Positions 26,308 through 41,130 are shown, counted from the stretch's first letter. The stretch is 64,000 bases of DNA from Anoplolepis gracilipes (GCF_047496725.1 NC_132976.1:9222001-9286000), one strand, 5' to 3'. Notes: generated by a model from the letters alone, not told the origin. Numbers and translations are program-made.

Positions 26308-26346
26308 GCTCTCTCTCTCTCTTTCTCTCTTTCTCTCTTTCTCTTT
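26308..26346. repeat. TC-rich tract
   Basis: CT repeat decaying into CTTT repeats. Confidence 0.92.
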
Positions 26347-29300
26347 TTCCCTTTCATGTAATAAATTGAAATACAGTATAATACAGTTATACACATAATA
26401 ATACTGACTTTCTAAAAATGTTTACATCAATTTGTGTCAACTGTTGAAATTGTGTTGTTTTAGTTATTGCTTTGAATATATCGCTATCGCAAAAATTATT
26501 TTACGTACGCAAAGAATTTGCGCGCAAAATCAACCGTACCCGGGCTTTCTCAAAGAATGTTCGCGCGCCCTTCGAAATTCTACACGTAGTAAAGTAAAGA
26601 TCCAAAGGTTTTTCTTAAGACCTTGCCGAGCCAGCACTTCTGACACAATATGACTTTGCGTTGTTTCGTCATACTACGAGAGAGTAAAAAGCGATTGGAT
26701 CCGAGACGTGAGAGGAGTACCTATGAACGAAGACGAAGCTACAAAATTGCCACGGGTATAAAAGATGGAGGGATGTCCCGAAATGTTTCATAAACGCTTT
26801 CCTTCAACATTAGATTTTTCGACACATCGCGCGAACGGACCAAAATATATTTCCAATCTGGAAATGAAGCAGTGACATGTACCTTTGCATTCTCGCGTGA
26901 AAAACTGATTTTTCGCTTTCCTTAAAAAAAGTAATTTAAAATAATCAATAACGTTTTTTTTTCCTAAATAAAATTTAAAAAAAGCTAAATCAGAATATAT
27001 ATAAATCGTTTTTACTGTTAAAAAGTATATTAATTTTCAGCTCTACTTTCAATAATAGGATATCACCAGCTTCATAACTGAAGTGTATGTAAGAAATTAT
27101 TAATGATTTCAGAGAAATTATAAAATTACAAAGCTTAAAAACTCTTTGTAATTATTTTCATTTTAATCAATTATAAGAAAAAGCAACTCAGCCGTAAAAA
27201 CTATTGTTTAAAGTTTACATATGAAAAATCAATTAAAATTTTTTTTGTTTCAAATAAATAATAATTACAGCGTTTCACTGCACTCTCGGCGATACGTAAT
27301 CCTTTTGCTGTTTTAGTAATTAGAGATTTAACTTATTAACCAGATGCTTTGAACATTCCGACATTGCCATTCGTAAAGTGAAAATCCACTCGAACGAATT
27401 CTTGTCATGTGGCGCTAATTTACGCTCGCTAAGCATCAGCAAAGTTTTATTAGTTCCCGCAATGCGATTTGCAATTTGCTTCATATTCCGTAAATTGGCG
27501 CGTCGAATAAGTTTGCCATGGGAACGCCCGAGGACTGGAGTTGTTTAGGCCACGACGTAAAATGAATCGAGCATAATGGCCTAACATAAACTGAAATTGA
27601 AGGTGTTGCGAAATCGATCCCCACGTCAAACTTCTAGCCTGGCGTAAATTCGCCTTGTATGTGTCTACGCGTTATAAAACGAATTAATTTCTGCTAACGA
27701 CAGGTCGGCCTCAGCAACGACCAATTTTAGCAACGTATATACATATATATATACACTCCTATATACATCGAAGGCAGCTTCATTATGAACCCATTGTTAC
27801 TCGCACATTCTAACGAATGAATAAGAGATGCTTGCGGAACATTTGTTGCATACAAATCAACTTTTTAATCATTTTTGGAAGCGAATTATTATTATTATGC
27901 TGTTTATTACAATAGAAAAATAATATTCAATAAATAAAAAAATGTATGTACTGTTTATTAGTTTTAGAAGCTAAAAGTATAAAATTAAATAGAGATTAAT
28001 GAGACTGTTCAGATAAAACTTGTTTATAAAAATTAATATTTTTGTAAAAAAAAATATTATATAGAAAAGAGAGCTGTCTGATATCTTTATTATTAATAAA
28101 ATAAATAGCCTTTTATTTTCGCTTTTTACTATCCTTTTTTGTTTTTGAAAACCAGTGCACGTAGGGAATTTCAAATTTAATGAAGAAAACGAATAATTAA
28201 ATTATTATTAAATTATTTTAATAAATTATATAATAATCTAGCTATACAATATATCTTATTTTTCTAAAATAAATTTACACAGAAAAATTACTGCTTTAAA
28301 AACGTATTTTATAAATGTCGATATAAATACAATGGCGACACAATGTGACTCGATTATGTATGTAAACGTGAACATATCTGTTATTGTTATCTCTAATATT
28401 TTACGCTTTTTCCTGTACATACATTGCCTTTAGAAGTATAATACATTCGCAATGGGAGTCAACGATTTTTTTATTGCGGTCAGAGAACAATATCGGGCAT
28501 TGCACTCAATTAACCGAAGAACAATTACTTTCAATGAGGTTCAATGAAATTCACAGCGCGTTTTATAAACACCAGTTTATTTCGTTGTGGGAGGTGATAC
28601 CGCCAAAATATCTCTATTCAAATCCGTTTTATGCGTCGAATGACATCTGTAAAAATACTCGTAAAATTCGTGAAATATAATATTAATCGTGAAAAATAAT
28701 TTTTATGTAATATGCAAAGCAATAAAGCAAACTTTTATTGACATGCAAGTTGACGTGATTTTTCATAGCAACTAAATACAATTTCTCTAATACTTTTTTT
28801 TTATTTAAAAAAATTTTCTTTTTTTCGATCATTTAATACCTAATAATAATTTTAGCATGTTGCAATAATTAAGACAAATGTTTTCAGGTTGAGGAGAATA
28901 AAAAGTCTCTATAAATAATTGTAATGAATGCACTACTTACTCTGATATAACTAATAAAAATTGTTTATTAATTTCAATTCAATGCGCGTCTGTTGAAATA
29001 TAGAATAAAGAAACATTTTCTTATGTGCCCGAAAATTCATGATTCTAATTTAGAAAGTGCTATTCGCGCGTATGCTTCGGTACACCGAAACGAACTCGGT
29101 CCGCTGGTTCCTTTGTTTCTCTTTTGGACTTAGGTATTTTACTCGTGTACTTAACTCACCGGCAAAGGAACAATCCGTCTGCCCTTATAGAACGTACGCG
29201 ATTAAACTTTTCTCAACGAATCGAATTTAACTTTCTGTGCCGGTCGAGGTAACTACTTTTGTTACTCGCTCGCCAACAACCTCGTTACACGTTGAACACC

Positions 29301-31669
29301 GCACTGTGCCGAGATGGACTTCTGGAAGTTGCACTCAAAAAGAGAACGAGTTAACTATTGATTCTGAGCAACCGGATGAGAGCTCTAATCATAACTGTTA
29401 TGGAGTCGTCTACGCACACATAGTTATTTCTTTCGAAATGAACAACTATCAGAGCAGAGAATAAAAAGAATCGAATATACACAGTGTCACACTTTGATAG
29501 GTACTATATGTATATTAATGAAATGCGAGTACATAAAGTATAATTATGCTTTCAATAAACAAATGCAGGAGAATAATTTATTTTTTATTATTAATTTAAT
29601 AATATTTATGCATCCAACTGACAATGTTAATTATTTTCCAATATATTAAAAAACTATTAATGTTTTCAACTTAAAAGCATGTGAATATGTTCGTTCTAAG
29701 GAGAAATTAAATATTAACATTATGGGTGAGAACGACGCGCACGCGAAAAGTTATTACCGCGTAAAAAGTTCTAATTAGTTCTTATGGACGAGAGACGTTT
29801 CCAATATATCAAAACTCATGTCGGATAAAAAAAAATTGGGAAATCTATAAAAAAACAGTCGCTCCAAATTAGCCGGGTAACACAATCTTCTCCCTCACGT
29901 GGTTGTTTTTATGCGTTCTAATCAGAAACGACGAAGCTGATAATGAACGAATGAACGTGGCACTCCTAACTATGTCCTTTTCTCATTACCGCTATACCGT
30001 CTGTATTCCCTTCCCTTCAGTCTGGCTTTCCCATTTTTCTTAGCCGTTGTCCTCGCCTCCGTCACTATTTGTGTTTTCTTTTCATTAACACCGAGTCGTC
30101 GTTTGCGCGCCTGACATAGTTTCGCGCGTACTTCATTCGTCTCGTTACTGTTTCTCTTTTTCATCCACGCTCGGACGAGAGGAAAGACAGCGAAAAGACA
30201 CGTTTTTCTGCAGTAACGATCGATGATAAAAATATAGTGATTAATATCGGATAATATATAAGACTATATAGTTTGCATAATGATTGTCAATTTTCAATTC
30301 CTCTTCTCAATTAATGCAGAAATTATTCATAATAAAAAAAGAAAAGACATAAAGTTCTGTTTTAACAAATATATAATTTGTACTAAAAAAATATCGATTA
30401 TCAAAACAAATAGCCGTAATTAATGGAACGTGTTGATGAAATCGCGACGTGTCCATTAAATTATTCACGATGTGTTAAAAGCGCGCGTGACAGTTTGAGT
30501 TTATTTAAAACAGACGACGCCGGGTTAACTTTTGTTCACCGACCGGATAAATGTTTACTCGGTAATAACATTCATGACCCGAAAATTGTGTTCGGTTATT
30601 TCAAATGCAACGTGGAGAGATCGCACGACGCAATACAGATAATTTTTACCGCAGACTCATTCGAAAATAACGATGATGTCAACGTAGTATAAATTTCTTG
30701 ACATGTCGTTGTTCGTTGTCGTTCCTTTTTACACGAAATCGATCTTGTCTCTATTTGTGTCAGGTCAGCGACTTTTACCGCAGGATGTGATACACGCTAA
30801 ATATAGATAAACAATGCGATGATAGAGCAAACAGCAACTTTGTGGTAATTCTGGGAAAGCAAAAGTATAATAGCAAATAAACATTGACCTTTTGCATATT
30901 GTACATTGACATAACTCACAAGTGATGTTTGCCGAGGATATTTTCGCAATCAGTTGAATTTATCAATACGGTATGAATACTGTTCATTCAGGAGGAGGAA
31001 CATGCCAAGGAATTTATGCGGTCGCAGATGCTTAAGAACACGGTAAACAACCAGACGTACAGACCATCTTTATTTTTCCCGGCACAATAATCGAAGGAAT
31101 GGATGCAATTATAAGACAGTTTTTTTTCGTTTTCAAAAAAACATAAAGTCTTTGAGAGTCAATTATGGTATATCATTCTTTTATTAATCTATAAAAAAAG
31201 AGGCCAAAACTTTTATCACATAATTATAAGCGTAAATTGGGATATCAAGTTTTTATTTTTGCTGATCCATACGATTATTCCGTCTAATAGGTCAATCATC
31301 AATCTCTGCGTTTCCAAAAGGGACGCAATGGATTGGAACAAATTGTTACGCGCAATGTACACACAAACTCTCACCGATTACACAAGCCTCCCGGTATACT
31401 GATACTGACGCAGAGGAGGATAATTAAAATTGATAGCTCTGCGTTATACGTACATTACGACCGATTCCCTTCCGATAGACGGGTGTAATTCACGCCATTT
31501 GACGAATCGGGCGTGAAATTAATTTTGCCATTAGTGCGCTTTGACGCGCATTATCAGGCGGCCGCAGCGCAGCGGCCCGCCCGCTTCGCGAATCGCATCT
31601 CGCGCCCGCGAGCAGCATCACCATACGTCACGCGGCATATATCTCGCATATGGAATGAATGCGTCCTAC

Positions 31670-31897
31670 CGTAAGCAATTTTCGCCTCCAAATTGAGCTT
31701 GCACTCGTGCCGCGTCGTATACATGTAGGGCCGCGGCTCACCCGGGCACCAGGGCACCGCCGGACCGCAAACGCATTTGCCGGCGGCCGCTGCATTTCCG
31801 GTTTCGACCGTCGCGGTTCCCTCGCCGACCAGGTTGCAGCCGGGACCCGACATCATTGGCCCGTGTGGACAATGCCTCCTCCATCTGCCCGGGATCT
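31670..31897 (-). CDS. Internal exon: cysteine-rich Kazal-like segment of the same IGFBP-related protein
   Basis: A 228-nt exon (exactly 76 codons) is bounded by acceptor attttccag and donor gtagga, with both ends in phase 1. Joined to the 60-kb exon, it continues the frame directly after GVCT with a lysine. It begins IPGRWRRHCPHG, has a second cysteine in SGPGC, then a Gly/Ala/Thr-rich stretch. It ends in KCVCGPAVPWC, PYMYTTRHEC and KLNLEAKIAY. A C-x-C, a WC, then an aromatic-rich loop and ECKLNLEA resemble the C-terminal half of a Kazal/follistatin-like module. That module follows the IGFBP domain in IGFBP7, IGFBPL1 and KAZALD1. The usual CGSDG turn is replaced by PGEPR, so inhibitor activity should not be assumed. 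The exon lies in a GC- and CpG-rich patch (about 31540-31910) unlike its AT-rich flanks. The frame stays open for 38 codons past the donor. Confidence 0.85.
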
Positions 31898-32248
31898 CTG
31901 GAAAATGTAATTACGTCAGATAACGGGTATGTGTGTGTGTGTGAACACAAATTGTTCATATATTTAATTAAGAAGTTAAAAAAATTACTTTAAAAATCTA
32001 TCATTTACATATAAAACTATCCAATATGTAAAAAAAAAACAGTTTTAAATATAATCAACAAACAAATATCAAATTCCAAAAAGTTCATGCACTCTAATGA
32101 TTGACTTAAAGAAAAAACACAAACAATAACTGCACGAGATACTTGCGAACGATAAAACATTTCCGACATCACTTTGCGTTTGTTTTATATAAGTTTGACT
32201 AACAACTAACTTGTAGGTATTGTAATTTTAAATTTAATTTATTATTGG

Positions 32249-32275
32249 CTGAAGAGGCAAAAGTAATTGTCGAAA
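32249..32275 (+). other. Hammerhead-ribozyme-like core motif (incomplete)
   Basis: The sequence reads CTGAAGA, a possible 5-bp stem (GGCAA with TTGTC, one G-T pair) closed by a 6-nt loop, then GAAAC followed by GTCC. This is the order of the conserved hammerhead core plus stem II, of the kind embedded in Penelope-like and other insect retroelements. I could not find the matching upstream stem III strand with its cleavage triplet, so activity is not supported. It may be a degenerate retroelement piece or chance. Confidence 0.25.
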
Positions 32276-33586
32276 CGTCCCACTATTTATTATTTATTTG
32301 ACCAAGTTATGTATTTAAAATAATAAATCAAAAAAATACCCATAGTACGCTCGTATAAGCCTATTATTTAATTACTTAAATATTAAATTAATTTTTTTTT
32401 TCAATTAAATCTTAAATTACTGCTAAATTAGTTGAATCGTTATTTTTTAATTATGAATTATAAATATAAACTCTATTTTTTTTAGGGGGGGGGAGGAGCT
32501 TTAGTATTTTCTAATCTATTGATATATCTGGGTACGTGAACAAAGAAAGCGGATCGGAATTTTAATATGAGAGATAAGATAGTTAAAAAGAAAAAAGATT
32601 GACATGATTTTAATTATTATTGCGTTAATATATTGATAGTAATAATTATAATAAGTTAGTTTAAAAGAAATAATCTGAAATTGTAGAAATCGATGAACCT
32701 CGCACGGTCGGTCTATGCCGACTAAATTGGTTTTACTCTTCAATGTGCAACTTTATTATTTATCGGATCGATATATCGCACGATGTTTTCTTTTATGCGC
32801 CCGATTAAACTTTGACGAACGACGTGATTTTCGGCATGCTTAAATGGAGATATAAACAACGTGTTTACGTTTAATGTTTGTTATCGGTCCGTACAAGCAC
32901 GCTTATCGCGGAATACTAAGCAATCGAGTTAATTTCACATCACGATAGCATGCACTGCACTGTCATCGGCAGATTATTATTATACGCATCAAACGATGAA
33001 ATTGGAAAACCGATTCCGATCACAATCGTGCGATCGCCGATAAATAATACTCGAAATATTTGCATAACATCGACTGACGCGAGAGCTCGTGTCTCTTGTA
33101 GAAAAAAAAAAGTGCTCTCTGTTATAACGCGCATAGTTCATAACACTCGATAATGACTTGTCATAATCCGGATTTATATAACTACGCCAGGCATTGCGTT
33201 GCGAGGAAAAAATTCCACACAACGCGTGAGCGAAGCAATGCATGCGGGGTTATATTGGAATTTGTAAAGTGCAATGACGGTATGGAAAAAATTTCCAGAA
33301 TCATTCCAGCATCCGTGGCGAATTCGCCGGCGCGAATCGGAGCAAATCGAGCATCGATAACGGCGCAATTACAAGATCGTCAACATCACCAGGCATCGTG
33401 CATATATCGCTCGTCGTCAGATTAGGACAGGGGAGAGTTCCATTAATACACCCGAGGGAGTATAATGCGGTCGCCTAATGAGACGTGGTGTGTACCCGGA
33501 CGACAAATTCGAATTCAATTGTGTTCGCTATACTAGTCGCACACCAGTAACCGAGAGAAATACCGAGAGGAAGAAGAGGGAAAAAA

Positions 33587-33590
<4 letters not shown>

Positions 33591-33634
<44 letters not shown>
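33591..33634. repeat. (GA)n microsatellite
   Basis: 22 GA units, preceded by purine-rich sequence. Confidence 0.95.
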
Positions 33635-33639
<5 letters not shown>

Positions 33640-36600
33640 TCGGAATTTTAAAGAAAAAGGACAACAGTTAATTTTCACCGTTTGCACGAAATAATCCCAT
33701 GAAAACTTCACGGAAGGAAAAAAAGGAAGAGAAGCGGGCGATAGAGCGGGCAGAAACGGGACGATCAACCAACCGGATGGTAAATCGAGGCCGAGTTGTT
33801 GGACACGAAGGGCGATTACGACCTATCGTGATAACCTGATCTCCGTGGTCACGATGACCTTCCCGCACCGCCTCCCACGCCTTCGACCGTGCGCTTCGAT
33901 CGATAAGTTTAATAATCCACAGACGGCCTGTGCGGAGAAAATCGAATTTGCCGATCGGTTTGCCCTCTGGGCCGTGCTAAATGCGAATTCATTTCGAGCT
34001 AATGGCTGGGAATGCGCTCCCGTCTAATTGCCCACTACCAGGTATACGCTACGAGTTTGCAAGTCGAGAACGCAACCGAACCGCGGCGGTATTCGATTAA
34101 GAAAATCGAGGACAATAAGGTGCGAGAAAGTATCCCAAGGATGGGCCATTAAAGCGACCGGACGTGGCCAAGTCCATCATAAAACTATATTTTTTCTTCA
34201 AGATAATGTTTTAAAAATTGCCGGTATGATTTGTATCAATCATTGGTAGCTTTAACTATTTGATTTAAAAATTGCTTTTTATATTTTACAAGTATTATCC
34301 CGCTGAGAATATCTTTCTTGGCTTTATGTGTATCATGCTACGTTGCACGAGCAACGTCAGAAATTAGATGTTAATTTAATTTATACCATTAAAAACATTT
34401 TTTAGGTAAACAATCGATTAAATATAGAAGATAAAAATTTCTTAACCAAGAATATATTCATAAATAATTATAATAAAAATAAATATTCATAAATAATTTT
34501 ATAAATATGAAATTATGTATTAATCTCTTTATACATATTAAAGCATTAATTAATTCTTTTCCTTAAAAGGATTTAATTAATTCTTTTTTTTTATGTTTCA
34601 AAAATGTAATTTGATGAAAAACGCCGAATCGCCACTTTTTACGCAAATTAATTTCAAACTAATGGACTGTGCATGCGAGAATCAATTGGCCGTGAATGTT
34701 CGAACACATTTCCGCTTTTAACATACGTGCATTACGCTGTCGATTCTTCCGGAATCGCGACCAGAAATTCGAGAAGTCAGAATGCATTACGGTTTTACTC
34801 AGTAATCGGCTTACGTGGAGACGTGTTTGGTCTCTTGTCCCGATGTCAGTAATCCGTTAAATCGCTAGCCACTTCGTTAAATCGTCAATGTATGCCGAGA
34901 CACTTACTTACATTTCTCTCACTAAGTTTTCTTTGAGAAAGGAGTTTACACATTCATAGGAAATTGTTTACATATAAAATTATTCTTCCTTCTAACAGAT
35001 TATTTTCGCATCAACGCGCATGCATAAAGTTAATAAACTTAATCAATAAATATTTAACTACTAAATACTAATTAACTTAATAAATACTAATATTATATTC
35101 TTATTTTAAATAAAACAGAGGCTGCTCTTTAAAAACTTGATTTCTTCTAAATTTTAGATGATCAATCTTTCTCTCTTAATCTAATTAAGCTCAGTTTATT
35201 CAATTATTTCAATGTATATATAAATGAGCATTATAGAACAAGGAATGTTAAAGCAACAATCAGACTTAACGTAAATAACATTATCCCACCAGCTCTTTCT
35301 TTATCTACAAAATAATCAACGCATTAATTAATAAATCTGTGATACCGTGATGAGGGGAAAATAACGGCACTGATTGATAAATAAATGCGCATTTTATGCA
35401 GATCTACTTTGCATTAATTTTCGATAATTACAATGTGCGATAATATATGTGCTTCAAATCAGTTAAGCCGCCACAAACCCGTTGCTAAAATATTGCCGCA
35501 ACGACAAGCGTGTAGTAATGAAACATTTTATAGACTCATTACACGCGAGTGACACGCGAGTTTATACGGTTGCTGCATGGGCCATTTAGTAGAATACAGT
35601 GACGCGCGGCGAAATTCAAAGCAGATTTCCAAAGTAAACAGAGTTAGGAAAAATTATGATGTTATACATCCCGTCGGCGGTAAGTAACTTCATCGGTGAG
35701 AGGAGCGGTTTAATCAACCAACACGCGGACGGTATTAAGGACGACGTAAAGAATCATGCGCCGTGGGAAGAAGGCGAAATTACAGGGACTACATCCTTAG
35801 ATTTTTTACAAACCTCATCTGCATAACGTAACGCGAAAGGATGACGCAGCAAAATGCGCCCCTCCAGGTGACGATGATTTATTTTTCTACTCGAGTACAC
35901 TTATTTTTTTGCATGTACAATAATGTATAACAACGGCAACTCTTATGCGAAAATAATGAATATGTATGTTGCTTAATCTGTAGTAGAGTATTGTATATAA
36001 AGATGGAAAATATTTATGTTATAATTTTTCAAATCTTCGCGTGCGAGTAAAACGAGTATTTGCGCTGGAAGCTATGTTTGGAGTTAACGCGAAAACCGGA
36101 TCCATCGATATGACTTCCTTTAGTTTTACGCTCCCTGCACGTGTATACGTCTGATAGGGTTGCGCAATTTTCCTTTAACGATCACGTCGAATCGGATCGT
36201 AAAACTAGCTTTCGTATACTTTTGCTGATAAAAATGTCTTTTTATTATTTCTAGATCTCCTCATCCTCCCGAGAGTACAAGTACATCCTGTGTCATCAAA
36301 AGATTTCAAGCAAAAATAAAAGATTCACAGACCGAATGCGAGTAGTCCTAAAACGTGAGTATTCGGTTTCAATATTTTCTCGTGTTGCAATGCGGAACAT
36401 AAAGTCGGTGGAAGTCATTCGGGCGCGTTTGCGATTAGAAACATAGCGTGGATCTCGAAATTGCTTGACCTCGTGATATCCTCGCATTTCGGTATTTGTC
36501 TGAGGTTACGTCAGTCTCGTTAAATTGGACCTCGAGTATTCTCGAATGTCAGGAGAGTTCCATAACTTTGAAAATAATCCAATAAACTTAAATAATAAAG

Positions 36601-39600
36601 GAATTTAACGAAATATAACACATTCCACGTCGTATCTAAACTTTCTTCCAAATTAATATTCTCTCCTCATTAACAAAATATACTCGTCGATAAAAAATAA
36701 TTTTGCACTCTTTTCTCCTCGAGAACTTCCATCTAAATTAATAATGAAATAATAAATGAATCTAAATTACTTCAGACTTATTCAAGTCACGCTATTGTGA
36801 AGAAAAGAACGTGTTTTTAATAATTTTAATACTCCTCTACAAATAAAAAAATAAATAATCTGTCTCAATATAACGCCATATGCGCGCTCGTGTATTTTAG
36901 TCGAGAAAAAAAAAAAAAAAAAAAGGAAAATCTGTTTTTCCAAGCACGAGAACGAAGCGGGTTTAAAAAAATAAGAGAGAGAAAGAGAGACTCTCGTGCG
37001 GGTGGCAGTTGTTTCTGCAGTATGCGTAATGTATGATACTCGAGAAAATTATGGTACGTTTAATGGATACGACACGACCTCGTTGTGCCGATGAAAACGG
37101 TATATCTCGCATATGTATGCATATATACCTTTGACAGTGCATGCTTGCGCTCTCTCAAGTACTCAGGAGTATTCGCGCGTTCGGTTTCATTTTCTCTCAA
37201 ACGCAATGATAGCGTCATTGCGCCGTGCGCTGCATCGAGTGATCAATATTTACAGAATTATTGATTATGATAGAATATACTTACTACGTAAGCTTTCAGT
37301 TTATCGAATCGGTTTACAAAAGTAAGCTTGGGGTGTAGCTCTATAACGAATGAAAGCGTAGCTTTTGCAAAATCAAAATCAATCTATTAAACTGACAAAT
37401 GCTAATGTATTATTAAAGGCCTGTTCAACATATGCAAATTTATATGCCTATACATTGTATTCACGTAACATATATAGTAAGCATTAATATAATAATTATT
37501 TATTATACGATTAAAATATAATACTATGTATACTTATATATAATTGAAATAATATTATATAAAATATCTTTATATTTTAGACAAAAATTACATCCTCTTT
37601 AATTGGTAAAATTAGTTTTACATCGCGCACCGTCCATCGTATGATTCGCAACATACATATGTACAATACACGTTCTTTCTGTCCAACTCGTAAAGCGATA
37701 CAGTTGTTCGTAGAAAAATGAATTACATTCACGAAAGCACAAATACACACACAAACACTGGAATTTTATATTTCAACATATCCGTATTTACATTCGTGAT
37801 TGTCTTCTTCTATATAATTCCGCAGTTACCCCTGATCCCGATAGAATTTTTCAAAGTTTCGGTACACAGAGTGGTTAGGTATGCTTTCTCCTCTGTGCCA
37901 GTACTATCAGTTTGCAAATACATTTTACAGATAGATATTCATTTCGATATAACACAGCGTCAAACATAATATAAAGCGCGATATTTTTCTCTACGTAAAG
38001 TCTCTTTTTCAAATTTTTTTACACAACGTTGTAAACGCGCTTGAAAGCGGCTGAACAATTTATGGCGTTTTCACAGAAATAAAAACGAATGATACAAAAG
38101 ACACCAACGTGCGAGTAACGCATTTTATTTTCACATTTCTTATACGGTTAAATTTCGAAATATGAATTATTCTTAATCGAAAATATAATATTCAGTTAAT
38201 ATCGATTATTTTTTACAAAATCACGTAGTTGATTTTTCTTTAATGATTAACAGAAATAAACACGATACCTTAATCTTCAAGTTTGTTCTTGAGTGAAAAG
38301 TTTCTAAATCTTAAAAGCTATTATACAAGGATTTCGGTAAATTAACGTTCATTCACATATCAACGTTTAGCATGATTTTCGCGAATTCAGACGTTGAGTT
38401 CCTCTTCGGGAAACTGCTGCGTTGCATCCTAATTAACTGGCCAAAATCGAGGTTTATCTATGAGCGTAGTTATGCAAGATTCAACCATCGCGCAATCATC
38501 ATTAAATGGTAACTATCCACGCTAATCCCTATCATTATAGCCATCCATCGATTTTCCAAGAGCATTATCGAATTTCAGTGATTTCTATCGAGTTTCATTA
38601 TCGCGCGGTCATGCGACGCAAAAAATGCTGCAACAAGACACTCTATTCGATTACAACTGACAATCCGTAATGAACCTCTCTACAAGCGTGTATTTATCCA
38701 CCTGTTACGATGAGTCTTTTAATCATTAATTGTTTTAATAATCACTGATAAATTAAAAACGACGATATTTAATATAACAGTATAAAACGATAAAAAAAAT
38801 TACGCATTTGTAATTGGAACCAATGTGAGACATCTGATACAATTATTTTACAAAATAGGTTACACGTAATTTGTTGTATATAGTTTCGTACTCATTGTGC
38901 GCATTGTGTATATGTGTGTACAATTACATTTTATTTTTTGTATTATATGCCCCGATTTTTTAATAAATAAACGCCGAATAAGCGCCAAGATTCCAAGCAT
39001 TTTGAACTATTTCACATTTTTTTACAAAATACTACTTTATCGTACAATATTTCTGATATATACCTGTCACAACAAAATTTCAGATTACTTTACTGAAAAA
39101 TATAACTCGTTATTTATTTTTAATCACACTCTATTTTTCACTTTTCAACGCTTTAATGCGTAATATACACATACACGCACGCACAACGAACTAATTTGCA
39201 TATAGTTTAGAAAGCAGGAAAAAGTGCGTATTAATAAAGTCGGTAAATTTCAAATATTGTCCTTGATATTCGATGTATGGCGGTGCATTCGTGCAAAGAT
39301 TGCTCGCATTTTTTTCACTCACAACCGTATCGACTGAATACTACGTTTTTACGACGCTTTTGCGACAAAAATTGCAGTTTGTTCCGTTTTGCCACTGGCC
39401 TATCAGCGTCCTATCAGATTTATCCCTGCAATCCATCCGGATGCACATGCGGACTATTCCTCCTCCTCCTCCTTCTCCTCCCTTTCTACCGCGTACACGC
39501 TGTTGCTGTAACGTCCCATATGCGTCACGTCGCATCCCATGTCTCGTGCCAGCTCACGAACCGACTGTAACTGTCGCACACACGCGCAAAAACGTAATAC

Positions 39601-41130
39601 AGGTCGCTGTATAATATGACATACAGCTTGGAGTCCCAACGATTCGCGTGAAATAAAATAGCCAATCGATTGCGCACATGTATACGCGAGTCACCTATAA
39701 CAATTCTGGAATGTAATGCGTCTCGGATCTTTAAAAAGAAACATATTGTTTTTACGAATCCTACCGTCCTTCTTCCGAATTTGGTCCTAATGTTGTATGT
39801 AATGATATATCACGATTTAAACGGTTTTGGTTGTACATTGCTAAATTTAGTAATATATACATCACTTCACTTGCATCCATGTCAAATGTAAATTTATTTA
39901 ACTGAGTTTGAGTAAATTAGAAACTAAACATATGTATATTTAGGTAGAGGGAAGATGGCGATTAAATTATCTCAAGCTCTAGATAAATATCAATATATGT
40001 ATATATTTTGACATAGTTTAACTCCTTCTCTATCGAACCGCATACTATTAATTTACCTTTTAATCGCGAAACTTTGGGAAATGAGAGCAATTAAATACGC
40101 GCTAAGTGCCGTTTTCTCTGCGACGTAGAAAGGCAGTTTGGAAAAAAAGGTCGAGTATTTCATTAAAAATATCTATGCAACAACCATTGTCGAGCGGAGG
40201 CATGTGCCTGAGAGAATAAAATTTTTTAATTAACATTCCTAACAAAGCAACGCGACCGTATTTCGCGCGCGGCGCTGTGTGAAAAAAAAATATATATATA
40301 TATCTCGAAGTTAAACACGATTTTTTTGTTAACAATTTTATACAAACAACATACGTTTGTTCATCTAGTCACCGAATCGAGAAGAGCTTAATTCGAGGCA
40401 AAGGAGAATCCCTTTCGCGCTCCAGCTAAGAGATATATTATATACACCGCGTACGCCGTCTGCCTACGGGATGTAAAACGAATCCTTAGCTTAAAACAGT
40501 ACATGCCGCGATGCACATGCGAGTCCGCGGTGCATTTATAGATTTTCCGTTGCAACATCGCCCCGCGGGATACGACGTAATGCACCAGTGGTAACATAGT
40601 GGCCCGGTATTTTGCGGTTTGCAACGGCAAAATAAACCACTGGAGCTTCGCTTCCAACTTCCGGTTTTATATCTCTCGCATACCATTTTTATCTCGCGTC
40701 TGTACATACGTCAAAAACGTGACTTAACAATTCGCGTTATGTGAGATATGCGCGCGTGATTAAAAAGCCACAACTCTTTGCTGAATCGAAAACGACGATA
40801 ATCGATCTTTCACTAAGGAGTGAAATTATTAAAAATATAAAGTTCTCTTGTTTCATTCTCTTTAAACACTTATTCCGACTAGTAAAATCCCGTGCAAAGT
40901 TATTGCAGGAATGCACATTGTATAAATGAAAGAAACAAGATTTGGCATTAATAGCGATTTGATAAAGTTATTCTTATAAACAAAGTGACAATATATTTCA
41001 AAATTAAAATGCGACGACAGATATAAAAAATATATAAAAGCGGCAATGACATAATCGGGCGAATGTTTCGATCAGATTTTTCTTACCTTCTTCAGCGCAA
41101 TATCTAACATATTATGTTAATGCATACACA

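Larger units (their letters stand above)
23433..31669 (-). other. Intron (8,237 bp) between the Kazal-like and linker exons
   Basis: The span is bounded by donor gtagga at 31669 and acceptor cag ending at 23433. It contains a decayed Tc1-like transposon (25061-25575), a TA repeat at 24069-24104 and a TC-rich tract at 26308-26346. The rest is mainly AT-rich. A CpG-richer patch is at about 30420-30700. No internal exon was recognised. Confidence 0.65.

Noticed and set aside
31659..31959. Other open frames on both strands over the Kazal-like exon
   Set aside because: They follow from the high CG content of the exon. Only the frame joining in phase with neighbouring exons shows a cysteine pattern.
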